64,000 nt of DNA, taken from Actinoplanes philippinensis. GTDB taxonomy: Bacteria; Actinomycetota; Actinomycetes; Mycobacteriales; Micromonosporaceae. The position numbers and the translations under genes are program-made. Shown piece by piece: positions 51,120-60,022 of the stretch (its first letter is position 1; each line of letters opens with the position of its first letter). The notes under the pieces were generated by a model that was not told where the DNA came from, did no database searches, and was given only the letters and a program-made list of their open reading frames with translations. The stretch spans positions 1 through 64,000 of the forward strand of contig NZ_FONV01000024.1 of NCBI RefSeq assembly GCF_900113015.1. The letters run 5' to 3'.

Positions 51120-51140
51120 TATGCAGCCCCACGACTGCAT
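51114..51140. promoter_or_regulatory. CTGCAT palindromes over the arsR start
   Basis: CTGCAT (51114-51119), ATGCAG (51121-51126) and CTGCAT (51135-51140) alternate in direction, giving two overlapping inverted repeats around the start codon. This fits an operator for the ArsR-type protein itself. Confidence 0.6.
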
Positions 51141-51165
51141 GTTTCAACCCGGACCCGCCGGTCCG

Positions 51166-51621
51166 TCACCCGCCCACGTTGGCGATCATGCGACCCAGCA
51201 CCCGCAGCGCCGTCACGTAGTCGGCGTCCGGGATCCCGTCGTGGATCCGGGCGCGGATGGCCGGCGCTGCCCTCTTCATCTCCAGGCGGGCTGACTCGCC
51301 GGCCGCGGTGATCGACAGGTGGTCGCCGTCACGACGGAGCCAGCCGCGTTGCTCCAACTCCGCCGCGGAGGCGGTCAGGTCGTCCTCGGGACGCAGATAG
51401 CCGCTCATCGCCGCCTCCAGCTCGGGCACAGTACGCCCCGACCCGTCCGGCCACAGATCATTCGCGGACAGGTTGCGCAGCAGCCAGAACTGGGGCTGGG
51501 TGAAGCCGGCCGCCGCCTGCCGCGCCCGGGTGAACGTGATCAGCGCCTGGTGGGCGACCCCGGTCCAGTACGCGGCCGGCTGCCCCGCCAGTTCGTCGTC
51601 GGAGAGCTGTTCGATCCTCAT
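51166..51621 (-). CDS. MarR-type winged-helix regulator
   Basis: A 151-residue regulator with a central winged helix (TQPQFWLLRNLS, LRPEDDLTASAAELEQRGWLRR, DHLSITAAGESARLEMK) and terminal helices for dimerisation. It lies 46 bases upstream of the ArsR-SRPBCC gene on the same strand and could share its message. No ribosome site is obvious before the ATG at 51621 or the GTG at 51630. The ligand and targets are unknown. Confidence 0.78.
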   Translation of the reverse strand: MRIEQLSDDELAGQPAAYWTGVAHQALITFTRARQAAAGFTQPQFWLLRNLSANDLWPDGSGRTVPELEAAMSGYLRPEDDLTASAAELEQRGWLRRDGDHLSITAAGESARLEMKRAAPAIRARIHDGIPDADYVTALRVLGRMIANVGG

Positions 51622-51693
51622 GCGCCGCACGCTAGAACTTCAACCGCGCTTGAGATCAACCCGGCGGTGGCGGTGGCGGGCTACCGTGGTGGC

Positions 51694-52068
51694 GTGATCG
51701 ATTTCTCCAGCCCCTCGGTTTTCAAGCTCACGCCCGTCGACCCCGGTGCGGTGTATTCGCAGGTGGCGCCGCTGCTGATTCAGGGCGAGCAGCTGATCTA
51801 CGCGTTCAAGACGACCCGTGACTTCGTGGCGTTCACGAACAAGCGGCTGATCGCGGCGAACGTGCAGGGGATGACCGGTAAGAAGGTCGACTTCACCTCG
51901 CTGCCGTACAGCAAGATCCAGGCTTTTTCGATCGAGACCGCCGGCAACTTCGACCGGGACGCGGAGCTGGAGCTGTATTTCAGCGGCCTCGGCAAGGTTC
52001 GCCTGGAGTTCAAGGCCAGCTCGGACATCCGTGCGCTGGGCCAGATGATCTCGGCTTTCATCCTCTGA
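51694..52068 (+). CDS. Bacterial PH-domain protein
   Basis: A 124-residue single-domain protein of the bPH_1/YvbH-like PH fold: IQGEQLIYAFKTTRDFVAFT, NKRLIAANVQG, SLPYSKIQAFSIETAG and LELYFSGLGKVRLEF are its strands. These domains may bind proteins or membranes; the role is unknown. TACCGT ends six bases before the GTG, which again suggests a leaderless message. The HAD gene follows after four bases and is likely co-transcribed. Confidence 0.85.
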   Translation: MIDFSSPSVFKLTPVDPGAVYSQVAPLLIQGEQLIYAFKTTRDFVAFTNKRLIAANVQGMTGKKVDFTSLPYSKIQAFSIETAGNFDRDAELELYFSGLGKVRLEFKASSDIRALGQMISAFIL

Positions 52069-52072
52069 TCGC

Positions 52073-52741
52073 ATGATCGAGGCAGTCGTGATCGATGTCG
52101 ACGACACCCTCTGCATGACCGAGGCAGCCTCGTTCGCGTTGGAGAACGAGGTGCTCGCCGCGATGGGCCGGCCGCCGATGACGCGGAGCCGGCACCTGGC
52201 GTCGTGGGGCGAGCCGCTGCTGGAGGCCATGCCGCGGCGCTCGCCCGGCATCGACATGGCCGCGTTCGCGCCGCTGTTCGCGACGACCATGGACCGCTAT
52301 CTGGAGCAGGGCCGGCTCGACGTGATCCCGCCGGAAAATCTGGCGGCCCTCGATGAGCTGATCCTTTCCGGACGCCGGGTGATGCTGCTGACCTCGCGGG
52401 AGGGCCACGAGGTCCGGCACATGCTGGCGCCGGACCACGTGCTCGCCGACCGGATCAGCGGCGTCTGGCACCGCGGCAACACCCGGCACGGCAAGCCCGA
52501 TCCGCGGGCCTTCGACGAGTTGCTCGCGCACACCGGGCTGTCGCCGGCGCAGTGTGTCTACGTCGGCGACTCGCCCGGTGACGCGGTCGCGGCCGGCGGG
52601 GCGGGCATCGCGTTCATCGCGTGCCTGCAGAGCGGGGTGCGCCGCCTCGACGACTTCGACAGCCGTCACGTGACCGCGTCGGTCGCCGTGTTTCCCGAGG
52701 TGGTGGCGGTGGTCGAAGATCTCAGCCGAACTCGACGCTGA
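52073..52741 (+). CDS. HAD hydrolase (phosphoglycolate phosphatase-like)
   Basis: A 222-residue HAD phosphatase of subclass IA. VVIDVDDTLCMTEAASF carries the nucleophile Asp, LLTSREGH the motif II Ser/Thr, GKPDPRAFDELLA the Lys, and YVGDSPGDAVAAGGAGI the acidic motif IV. The substrate is unknown. It starts four bases after the PH-domain gene and its end overlaps the convergent lipase-like gene by 20 bases. Confidence 0.88.
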   Translation: MIEAVVIDVDDTLCMTEAASFALENEVLAAMGRPPMTRSRHLASWGEPLLEAMPRRSPGIDMAAFAPLFATTMDRYLEQGRLDVIPPENLAALDELILSGRRVMLLTSREGHEVRHMLAPDHVLADRISGVWHRGNTRHGKPDPRAFDELLAHTGLSPAQCVYVGDSPGDAVAAGGAGIAFIACLQSGVRRLDDFDSRHVTASVAVFPEVVAVVEDLSRTRR

Positions 52742-53996
52742 CCCGGTGGGCACTGGACCGCCAGGCCGGCACCGGCAGCCGGGTGAGACCACCGCCACGC
52801 TCGCGCGCCACGATCGACACGGTCCCCCGTGCCGCGATGAACAGGTCGACGCCGGAGATGAAGGTCTGCGCGATGAACTCGGGCAGCGGCGCGGTCAGGT
52901 CGCTCACCCCGTCGCTGCCGTCGTCGAACGCGAAGACACCGATCACCCGACGGCTGTGCGGGGCGGTCGCCGGGTTCAGGATGTCCCGCCCGTTGATCCA
53001 CAGACTGTCGCCCTCACCGCCCCACCACTCCTTCTGCCGCTGGAACGTCAGGGCCGTGTGCCGGTCGCTGGTGTCGACGAGCCCGCCGAGGCCTTCCCCG
53101 GGGCGGCTGGTGAGCAGCCGGACGAACGAGTCCGAGCGGCGGAACGGCTCGAAGTAGAAGTGGTGGGTCGACTCACCGGGGCGGAGCAGCGCGAACTCGT
53201 ACCTCTCCCGGGGTGACAGCGGGATCGGGCCGAACCGTCCGTCGGCGCCGACCACCGCCCTGATCGGACGCCCCTTCCGGCGGCCGGTCCGCTCATCGAC
53301 GCGATGGACCTCCAGCGACGCCCCGATCACGCCGGCGTTGCTGGGGAACAGCACGGCGCGGCCCGAGACGTGGGCGATCCTCTGCGGCAGAACCTCGGTG
53401 GTACGGGGTGAGCGCCCGCGAAGGAACCGGTGGATCTCCCGGAACGACTCGGCCGACGACACGGTCTGGGTGTGCGACTGGTCCGGCAGGTACACGTTGG
53501 ACGCGCCGGCCACGGTCCGGGCCGGGTCGCCCTCGCCCCAGATCGCCAGCGTCGGCACACCCCCCGGCAGTGCGGCGGCCGGCCGCCCGTCCAGGTTGAC
53601 GTAGTGCGCGACCCGGGCGGCCCGCTCCGGGGAGCTGTTGAGATAGCCCTGGGTCACGAACGTGCCGAGCGAGTGCGCGGCCAGGTCGACCTGATCGGAT
53701 CCGGAGAGCGCCAGCAGCCGCGTGATCCGCTCGTCGAGGGCCGCCCAGACCTGCTGCACGATCGTGGCGATGTTCGGCGAGTCGTACTCGTGGGCCTCGA
53801 CGAACGCGGCCGGGTAGCCGTTGCTCGCCAGACGTTTCGCCTGCACCCGGAATTGCATGGCGGATCCGGCGCTGCCGTGGACGAAGATCAGCGGCCGTGG
53901 CGGCGGGCCGCCGCCGGCCAGCGCCGGAGCGCCCGCCGCGGTGGCGAGCGCGACGCCGGCCGGGACCGTCATCAGACTTCGGCGAGTAATCCCCAT
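52722..53996 (-). CDS. Exported lipase-like alpha/beta hydrolase with C-terminal beta domain
   Basis: A 424-residue exported protein. A twin-arginine-type signal (TRRSLMTVPAGVALATAAGA) is followed by a hydrolase domain (PPRPLIFVHGSAGSAMQF, Ser109 in AAHSLGTF) up to about residue 220. The remaining 200 residues are beta-rich and include GASLEVHRVDERTGRRKGRP and SHHFYF-like strands, as in lipases with a carrier-like C-terminal domain (for example the Archaeoglobus lipase type). It could act on lipid esters or polyesters. GGGAGGG lies just before the ATG at 53996. Confidence 0.78.
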   Translation of the reverse strand: MGITRRSLMTVPAGVALATAAGAPALAGGGPPPRPLIFVHGSAGSAMQFRVQAKRLASNGYPAAFVEAHEYDSPNIATIVQQVWAALDERITRLLALSGSDQVDLAAHSLGTFVTQGYLNSSPERAARVAHYVNLDGRPAAALPGGVPTLAIWGEGDPARTVAGASNVYLPDQSHTQTVSSAESFREIHRFLRGRSPRTTEVLPQRIAHVSGRAVLFPSNAGVIGASLEVHRVDERTGRRKGRPIRAVVGADGRFGPIPLSPRERYEFALLRPGESTHHFYFEPFRRSDSFVRLLTSRPGEGLGGLVDTSDRHTALTFQRQKEWWGGEGDSLWINGRDILNPATAPHSRRVIGVFAFDDGSDGVSDLTAPLPEFIAQTFISGVDLFIAARGTVSIVARERGGGLTRLPVPAWRSSAHRVSVEFG

Positions 53997-54056
53997 CGAC
54001 CCTCCCGATAGACAGCCGTGAATTCTGCACGGTTCGTGCAAGTATTACGGCCGGGG

Positions 54057-55814
54057 TCAGGCCTGGGCAATATCCGCGGCCGGAATCCCGCCGTCACACG
54101 TCACCGTCATGGTGATCAGGTCGGTCCCGTGCTTGAACGTCACCGCCGGAGCGGCCGCCGGGCCCGGATCCGCCGACTGCACCTTGTACGGCCGCGTGGC
54201 CGTCCACGACAACAGCTCCGCGGTCACCGCGTCGGGGCAGGTCGCGACCACCGTGCCGCCCTCCGACGAGAGGGTCCGCCGCACCGGTGCGGGCGTGGCC
54301 GTCGGAGTGGGTGACGGCGTGGGGCGGGTGGTCGTCACCGTGGGGGTCGCGGCGCCCGGCGACGGTAACTGCTGACGCGACGGGGCGGACGCCGGACGCG
54401 ACCGGTCCGGTTTCGCCCCCGGCGCGGTGGCCACCGGCCCGGCGCCGGTCGTGGCGTCCGGGGCCGCGGCCGGCGTCACCGACGGGACCGGGGCGGAGGC
54501 GCCGGCACCCCCGTTCGCGCCCGAGACCACGTCCGCCGGGCGGTCGGCGAGGATCCAGGCGGCGGCCCCGGCGGCGGCGAGAACGACCCCGGCCGCGGTC
54601 ACCGCGACGACCCGCCGCCTGGACGACGCCGCCGTTCCGGCCGGCGGCCCGTACGCCGCGGGCGAAGCCGGCGACTGAGCCCCCGAGGCAGAAGAAGCCA
54701 CAGACGCCACCGAAGCGAGCGACCGGCCGGCCGGTGAAGACGACACGGACGCAGACGGCGGGCCGACCGGCGAGGACGACACGGAACCAGACGGCGGGCC
54801 GACCGGCGAGGACGACACGGAACCAGACGGCGGGCCGACCGGCGAAGACGGCACGGCAGCCGGTGGAGACGGCGCGGGCGCACCCGGGGCAGGAGCCGGT
54901 GCCGGACGGATCACGACCGTGACCTCGCCGACGGGCAGCGGCTCGTCGACGACCACCCGGAGCCCAGCCCCGTGGGCGAGCACCGCAGCGGCCTCCTCGG
55001 CGCTGGGCCGGTGTGCCGGATTCTTGGCGAGGCAGCGATCACAGAGCCGGACCACGTACTCCGGCACGTCCACCACCGGCGGCAGCGGCGCGGGCGGGAC
55101 GTAGAGATGCGCCCGCACCATCTGCCGCGTGTCCTCGCTGCTCCACGGCGAGCGGCCGGACAGCATCCGGTAGAGCACGACGCCGAGCGCGTACACATCG
55201 GAGGCCGGAACCACCGCGTCCCCGACGAGGCGTTCCGGTGCGAGGTAGGCGGGGGTCCCGAGCACCTCGTCCGGATCGTCGGACGCCCCGGAGCCGTCCG
55301 GTGCGACAGCGGCCGCGATCCCGAAGTCGACCACCTTCGCGCCGGTCGGGGCGAGCATCACGTTGCCGGGTTTGATGTCGCGGTGCACGAGTCCTTCGGC
55401 GTGGGCCGCGGCCAGCGCCGCCGCGATCTCGGCCCCGGTCCGCATCGCGAACCGCGGCGCCAGCGCCCCCGCCGACAGCCGCGCCGACAGGGTCCCGCCC
55501 GGCACCAGCTCCATCACCACATACGGCAGCACCCGCCCGGCGAGCCCGGTCTCCCCGTAGTCGTGAACCTGCGCGATGTTCGGATGCGACAGCGCCGCCG
55601 CGGCCCGCGCCTCCCGCCGGATCCGTTCCCGCGCCCGCACGTCCACGATCTGCGACGGCGCCAGCAGCTTGACCGCCACCGCCCGGCCGAGCACCTCGTC
55701 GTATCCCTGCCACACGACGGCCATCCCACCGGCGCCGATCGGCGCGACGAGCCGATACCTCCCGCCCAGGAGCAGTCCTTCGTGTGCCCTCTGGTACGCG
55801 CCGGGATCGTTCAT
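54057..55814 (-). CDS. Membrane Ser/Thr protein kinase with Ser/Pro repeat linker
   Basis: A 585-residue Hanks-type kinase: glycine loop GAGGMAVVW (28-36), Lys49, HRDIKPGN (144-151), DFG (163-165) and the APE-like LAPERL. Residues about 300-395 are a Pro/Ser/Val linker with 12-residue repeats, a membrane helix lies at about 400-424, and a Thr/Pro stretch then leads to a small external domain (about 520-585) with two cysteines (VATCPD, VTCDGG). There are no PASTA repeats. It is built like the kinase at 9833-12022 but shares little sequence in the linker or sensor. Confidence 0.92.
   Translation of the reverse strand: MNDPGAYQRAHEGLLLGGRYRLVAPIGAGGMAVVWQGYDEVLGRAVAVKLLAPSQIVDVRARERIRREARAAAALSHPNIAQVHDYGETGLAGRVLPYVVMELVPGGTLSARLSAGALAPRFAMRTGAEIAAALAAAHAEGLVHRDIKPGNVMLAPTGAKVVDFGIAAAVAPDGSGASDDPDEVLGTPAYLAPERLVGDAVVPASDVYALGVVLYRMLSGRSPWSSEDTRQMVRAHLYVPPAPLPPVVDVPEYVVRLCDRCLAKNPAHRPSAEEAAAVLAHGAGLRVVVDEPLPVGEVTVVIRPAPAPAPGAPAPSPPAAVPSSPVGPPSGSVSSSPVGPPSGSVSSSPVGPPSASVSSSPAGRSLASVASVASSASGAQSPASPAAYGPPAGTAASSRRRVVAVTAAGVVLAAAGAAAWILADRPADVVSGANGGAGASAPVPSVTPAAAPDATTGAGPVATAPGAKPDRSRPASAPSRQQLPSPGAATPTVTTTRPTPSPTPTATPAPVRRTLSSEGGTVVATCPDAVTAELLSWTATRPYKVQSADPGPAAAPAVTFKHGTDLITMTVTCDGGIPAADIAQA
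54754..54861 (-). repeat. In-frame 36-base tandem repeat in the second kinase
   Basis: Three near-identical 36-base units start at 54754, 54790 and 54826 and code for a 12-residue Ser/Pro/Val motif (SSPVGPPSGSVS); a diverged copy lies at 54721-54753. Copy number can vary without frameshift. Confidence 0.9.
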
Positions 55815-56065
55815 CCCCGCCAGTCTGCCGCCAATGTTGACCATTCGCAGCCCCCGAAGGGCAAGACCTTCGATGTGGTACGCCGTGCCCCGCCCCGCCG
55901 AAGCCGACCGGTCCCGTGCCTGCCCCGCGACGCCCCACCCCCTCCCGGCCGCCAAGGCGCCTCACGGGCGGAGGCGTCCCTCACCGGCACGCCCGCTGCC
56001 GGCCCGTCCCCGAGCTGCCGGCCAGCCCCGGAAACCGGCCGCCGCAACCACCGGCTGGGCGCCAG

Positions 56066-56081
56066 GCCTGTCATGACAGGC
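56066..56081. promoter_or_regulatory. Perfect 16-base palindrome upstream of the second kinase
   Basis: GCCTGTCATGACAGGC is fully symmetric and lies about 250 bases before the kinase start. The 363-base gap 55815-56177 otherwise holds only the neighbouring hairpin (56095-56130); no gene is supported in it. Confidence 0.45.
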
Positions 56082-56094
56082 ACGGGACAGCGCT

Positions 56095-56130
56095 GAGGGC
56101 CGGCCGCCTGGGGTGGCTGGACCGGCCCTC
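56095..56130 (-). terminator. Hairpin after the subtilase gene
   Basis: GAGGGCCGG (56095-56103) and CCGGCCCTC (56122-56130) form a 9-base stem with an 18-base loop, 48 bases after the subtilase stop on the minus strand. Confidence 0.6.
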
Positions 56131-56177
56131 ACGGGAGGATGCCTCTTGCGTGGGGTGGGGGCGCGTGGGCCGTACCC

Positions 56178-57836
56178 CTAGATCCGGGTTTTGTGGGTTT
56201 TGGTGTTTCCGGCGCGGTCGGTGACGGTGACGGTGACCGGGTTGGTGCCGCGACGGGCGCCGGGTTTCCATTTCAGCGTCCACGGTGACTTCGTGGCGGT
56301 CAGGGCGACCTTCTTGGCGCCGACCGTGATCACGGCCTTGACCTGCTTGATCCCGCCGCTGTCGCGGACCGACGGGGTGATCGTCAGGGTGCGTCCGGAG
56401 CGGCTGGCCCGCACCTTGGTGATCGTCGGCGCGATGTTGTCGAAGACGAATGTCCGGTTTGCCGTGCGGATGTCGCCGGCCGGGCCGGTGGCGCGCAGGG
56501 TGAGGGTGTGTGATCCGTTCAGCCCGGCGCTGTCGAAGGTGAACGACCAGGGCGCGGTCGTGTCGACGCCGACCACGCGGCCGGCTCGCAGCAGCTCGAC
56601 GCGGGTGGCGCCGGTGGCCGCCGCGGCAACGTTGACTTTACCGCGGCGCGGTGTCGCCGATGCGGCGGGGGACGCCCAGCCGACCGTCGGGGGTGGCGCG
56701 TCGAGCAGGGCGTTCACCGTCTTCGCGGCGTCGATGCGGCCGGTGGCGACCCAGTTCCCGACCGGTGTGGCGGTGGTCTCGATCGCGGCCCGCAGTTGCC
56801 CGGCGGTCGCCGCGGGACGGGCGGCCAGGCCGAGCGCAGCGACGCCGGAGACCATCGGCGCGGCCGACGACGTCCCGGCGAACCAGTAGATTCCGCCGTC
56901 GCGGCCCTGCGCCACGTTGACGCCGGGCGCGGCCACGTCGGCCCAGTCGGCGCCGTAGTTCGACCAGTCCTGACGCGCGTCGGCCTCGGTGGAGCCGGCG
57001 ACCGCGACGGCGGCCGGATAGGCGGCCGGGTAGGACGGGGTGGCGACGCCGTCGTTGCCGGCCGACGCGACCACGAGCACGCCGTGATCGGCCGCGTAGG
57101 TGACGGCGTCGGCGAGGATCTGGGAGCTGGCCGGGCCGCCCAGCGACAGGTTGATCACGTCGGCGCCGTGGTCGGTGGCGTAGACGATGCCGCGCGCGAT
57201 GTCGTCGTGCCCGCCCACGCCGCCGGCGTCCAGCACCTTCACCGGCAGGATCCGGCAGGACCAGCAGAGACCGGCCAGTCCGGTGCCGTCGTCGCCGGCC
57301 GCGGCGATGACCGAGGCGGACATCGTGCCGTGCCCGTTGTCGTCGGCCGGGTCGGCGTCGTCGTTGACGAAGTCGTAGCCGGGCAGCACCCGGCCGGCCA
57401 GCTCGCCGCCCGGGGTGACCCCGGTGTCGACGACCGCCACCGTCACGTCGGCCGACCCGGTCGTGACGTCCCAGGCGGCGGGGCTGTTGATCACCCGGTT
57501 GCCCCACTGCTGCGGATGCATCGGATCATTCGGGGTACGGTCGGCGCGCGCGACCGGTGTCCGCTCCACGTAGGACACTCCCGGATCACCGGACAACGCC
57601 CGGGCGGCGTCGCCGGTGACGGTCACCGTGACCGCGTTGAGCTGGGTGGTCGCGTCACTGTCGAGGACACGGACCGCCGGGTCCGCGTCGAGGGCGGCGA
57701 CCGTGGCGGCCGCGGACACGCCGGGCCGCAGGCCGATCGTCACGGTCACGCCGTCGTCGGCGGCCGCGGCGGGGTTCGCGCCGGTCAGGGAGGCCGCGGT
57801 GAGGGCCGCGGCGACAGTCAGGGTTCGATACCGCAC
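56178..57836 (-). CDS. Secreted subtilisin-like serine protease (S8)
   Basis: A 552-residue exported protease. A signal peptide (TLTVAAALTAASLTG, cut near AAAADD) and an I9-type propeptide (about 28-105) are followed by the subtilase domain: Asp137 in AVVDTGV, His169 in NGHGTMSA, oxyanion Asn261 in ASAGND and Ser323 in GTSSAAPMVSG. A close cysteine pair (C191, C194) may form a disulfide. Two Ig-like beta domains (about 395-552) follow, likely for binding. The GTG at 57836 has TACTTT seven bases upstream, so a leaderless message is likely. Confidence 0.92.
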   Translation of the reverse strand: MRYRTLTVAAALTAASLTGANPAAAADDGVTVTIGLRPGVSAAATVAALDADPAVRVLDSDATTQLNAVTVTVTGDAARALSGDPGVSYVERTPVARADRTPNDPMHPQQWGNRVINSPAAWDVTTGSADVTVAVVDTGVTPGGELAGRVLPGYDFVNDDADPADDNGHGTMSASVIAAAGDDGTGLAGLCWSCRILPVKVLDAGGVGGHDDIARGIVYATDHGADVINLSLGGPASSQILADAVTYAADHGVLVVASAGNDGVATPSYPAAYPAAVAVAGSTEADARQDWSNYGADWADVAAPGVNVAQGRDGGIYWFAGTSSAAPMVSGVAALGLAARPAATAGQLRAAIETTATPVGNWVATGRIDAAKTVNALLDAPPPTVGWASPAASATPRRGKVNVAAAATGATRVELLRAGRVVGVDTTAPWSFTFDSAGLNGSHTLTLRATGPAGDIRTANRTFVFDNIAPTITKVRASRSGRTLTITPSVRDSGGIKQVKAVITVGAKKVALTATKSPWTLKWKPGARRGTNPVTVTVTDRAGNTKTHKTRI

Positions 57837-57895
57837 GAGTCGAAAAGTACGGACGCCCGAGTGCAGCGCCCGTGCGGAACGGTTGCCGCTCGGTA

Positions 57896-58531
57896 TCAGT
57901 CGGACATTACCGGCACCCGCCCACGGATCCGGTCGGTCCGCAGCGCCCACACGGCCAGCAGCAGCACCGTGACCACCTCGGCCAGGCCGAGCAGCCGCTC
58001 CACCGTGCCCAGCGGGATCGCGTGCCACCAGCGCACCCCGGTCCACGGCTGGGCCAGCACCGCCCCCAGGATCGGGGTGAAGCAGAGCAGCGACACCACA
58101 CCGCCGGCCGCGACCCACCGGGCCGTGCCGGGCGCCCGCCCGGCCGCCAGCAGCGCCCCGATCGGCAGGCTCAGGAACGCGACCACGCTGAACACCCGGT
58201 GCACGTCGCCGCTCATCGACGGGCCGGCCTGCCAGTTGTGTTTCTCGAACCAGACCACCCCGACCAGGCCGACCACCCACAGGGCGAGCACGGTCAGCGC
58301 GCCACGGCCGAGCCGGCCGGCCCGGTGCAGGGCGGCCAGGATCGCCGCCGAGCCGGCCGCCAGCAGCAGGGTCGCGACGTCGAACACCCAGCCGTCGGGC
58401 ATCAGCGCGTACTGGCTGATGGTGCGGCGCGTCCAGTCCAGGTCGGCCGAGGGTGGCAGCACGTGCAGCGACGCGTAGAGGCCGAGCGAGGTGAGGACGG
58501 CGGCGACGCCGAGGGCGGCGAGGGCTCTCAT
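57896..58531 (-). CDS. DUF998-type membrane protein
   Basis: A 211-residue protein with six predicted helices. RRTISQYALMPDGWVFDVATL after the first helix matches the S-x-Y pattern of DUF998 proteins, which are found widely in actinobacteria and archaea without a known function. A conserved-looking HRVFSVVAFLSLP lies in the middle. The ATG at 58531 is 24 bases from the divergent gene at 58556. It is read toward the subtilase gene, 59 bases away. Confidence 0.75.
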   Translation of the reverse strand: MRALAALGVAAVLTSLGLYASLHVLPPSADLDWTRRTISQYALMPDGWVFDVATLLLAAGSAAILAALHRAGRLGRGALTVLALWVVGLVGVVWFEKHNWQAGPSMSGDVHRVFSVVAFLSLPIGALLAAGRAPGTARWVAAGGVVSLLCFTPILGAVLAQPWTGVRWWHAIPLGTVERLLGLAEVVTVLLLAVWALRTDRIRGRVPVMSD

Positions 58532-58555
58532 CCGCCAAGGGTGCAGGATCTTCCT

Positions 58556-59155
58556 GTGAGTGTTCTTGACGTGGCCCGGTCCCTGCCCGGCATCGAGGAG
58601 CTGCGGGCGCGGTCGCAGGCGCTCGCCATGTGCGAGGCGATCATCAGCCCCGGCTGGGAGAGCCGCTACTACTCGTACGACTGCCGGTGGAGCGCCGAGC
58701 GCGGCGAGCACATGGCGTCGATGCGTAACGGATCCGGTGACGAGTACGCGATCGTGTTCTCCCCCGCCGGCGTCTACGTCCGGGGGCTCGACCACGAGGC
58801 GCGGCCGGTTCCGGGGCTGTTCGACGACGTGCCGGAGGTCTTCGCGGCCCAGGTGGCCGAGCCGGCGTTCAGCCACGGGTCGAACGTCTGCCTGTGGCGG
58901 CTGACCGGCGACGAGCGGTGGCACGGGCGCGGGCTCGACGAGACGGCGTGGCTGTTCGAGCTGCTCGTCGAGGGGACGGCCGAGGCGTACCAGGAGTTCG
59001 CCGAGGACTACTACGAGGAGGACGTCGACGTGGCGGCGGTCGCCGAGGTCTTCGCCCTGCGGCCGCTCACCGATGCCCTGGTGCGGCGGCTCAACCCGGC
59101 CGTGACAGTCGGTTATCTGGCCGACGACATCGAGGAGATCGGCTATCCCCGGTGA
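58556..59155 (+). CDS. Hypothetical acidic protein
   Basis: A 199-residue soluble protein that I do not recognise. It has an N-terminal helix, a beta-rich middle (YYSYDCRWSAERGEHMASMR, YAIVFSPAGVYVRGLDHE) and a very acidic C-terminal region (FAEDYYEEDVDVAAVAEVF). The order of elements resembles SMI1/SUKH-like or WXG-locus accessory hypotheticals only in general shape. CAGGAT lies six bases before the GTG and may be a weak -10 box. The stop overlaps the convergent gene at 59143 by 13 bases. Confidence 0.65.
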   Translation: MSVLDVARSLPGIEELRARSQALAMCEAIISPGWESRYYSYDCRWSAERGEHMASMRNGSGDEYAIVFSPAGVYVRGLDHEARPVPGLFDDVPEVFAAQVAEPAFSHGSNVCLWRLTGDERWHGRGLDETAWLFELLVEGTAEAYQEFAEDYYEEDVDVAAVAEVFALRPLTDALVRRLNPAVTVGYLADDIEEIGYPR

Positions 59156-60012
59156 TGGCGTTTCACGAAGGTGTAACCGGGCTCCAGGGTGAAGCCGTCG
59201 ATCTGCTCCTTCTCGATCGCCTTCTGGTGCAGGGTCTGCTGCTTCTTCGACGCGTGGGCGCCCGGTGGCAGGCGGCGGACGAACCCGTTGACCCAGTGGT
59301 CCCGGCGCTCGCCGCCGTCGCCGTGCCCGTCCCCGCCGTCCTCGCCCGGTAGCGGGGCCTCCTCCACCAGCGGGGCGTAGAACAGCAGGTCGAGCGTCTC
59401 CGCGCCGTCGACGGCCGGATAGTCGAGCTGCCCGTCGGGGCCGGTGCTGCCGGTGACCCGGGTGACGTACCCCTCGCGCAGCAGCTGGTCGACGGCGTTG
59501 CGGAGCAGGAACATGCCCTTCTTGCCGCGGCCCAGACCGCAGTGGGCGGGCAGCTCCGCCTCCGGGAAGACCGCCGAGCCGTCGTCGAAGACGCGGCCCA
59601 GCCGGCGCACCGCCTTCAGCACCCGGCCCCGGTTGGAGAGCCCCGGATCGAACTCGCGGGTGATCACCGTCGGGTCGTAGTCGTGGAAGTAGTCGACGCC
59701 GTCGACCCGCAGCGGCTCGTCCAGAGCGGTGGTCCGGACCGACACACACTCCTCCGAGGGCCGCCAGGCCACCGTGACGAACACGCCCGGGCGCACGTCG
59801 GCCGGCCAGGCGATCCCGGTCAGGCGCGGCCCGGGATCGTGCACGGCCGCCGACTCGAACGACTCCCGTGCCGGGGTGACGCCCAGCATCCGGTGCTCCA
59901 GGACGACGGTGACCGACTCCCGCCCGGCGACCGTGGCGGCCAGATCCTCGGGCAACGGGCAGACCGCGTCCTCCAGATCCGCCCGGACCAGCGCGAACCT
60001 ACGACTCCTCAC
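59143..60012 (-). CDS. Hypothetical protein with conserved-looking basic C-terminus
   Basis: A 289-residue soluble protein of unknown function. The first 200 residues are mixed, with helix-turn-like segments (RVLKAVRRLGRVFDDG, LLRNAVDQLLREGYVTRV) that could be a winged helix. The end (HWVNGFVRRLPPGAHASKKQ and EPGYTFVKRHHRG) is basic and looks conserved and functional; it may contact nucleic acid. An acidic Gly/Asp stretch separates the two parts. TAACCT ends seven bases before the GTG, so a leaderless message is possible; it also lies 10 bases after the small membrane-protein gene. Confidence 0.65.
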   Translation of the reverse strand: MRSRRFALVRADLEDAVCPLPEDLAATVAGRESVTVVLEHRMLGVTPARESFESAAVHDPGPRLTGIAWPADVRPGVFVTVAWRPSEECVSVRTTALDEPLRVDGVDYFHDYDPTVITREFDPGLSNRGRVLKAVRRLGRVFDDGSAVFPEAELPAHCGLGRGKKGMFLLRNAVDQLLREGYVTRVTGSTGPDGQLDYPAVDGAETLDLLFYAPLVEEAPLPGEDGGDGHGDGGERRDHWVNGFVRRLPPGAHASKKQQTLHQKAIEKEQIDGFTLEPGYTFVKRHHRG

Positions 60013-60022
60013 GCCCGGAAGG

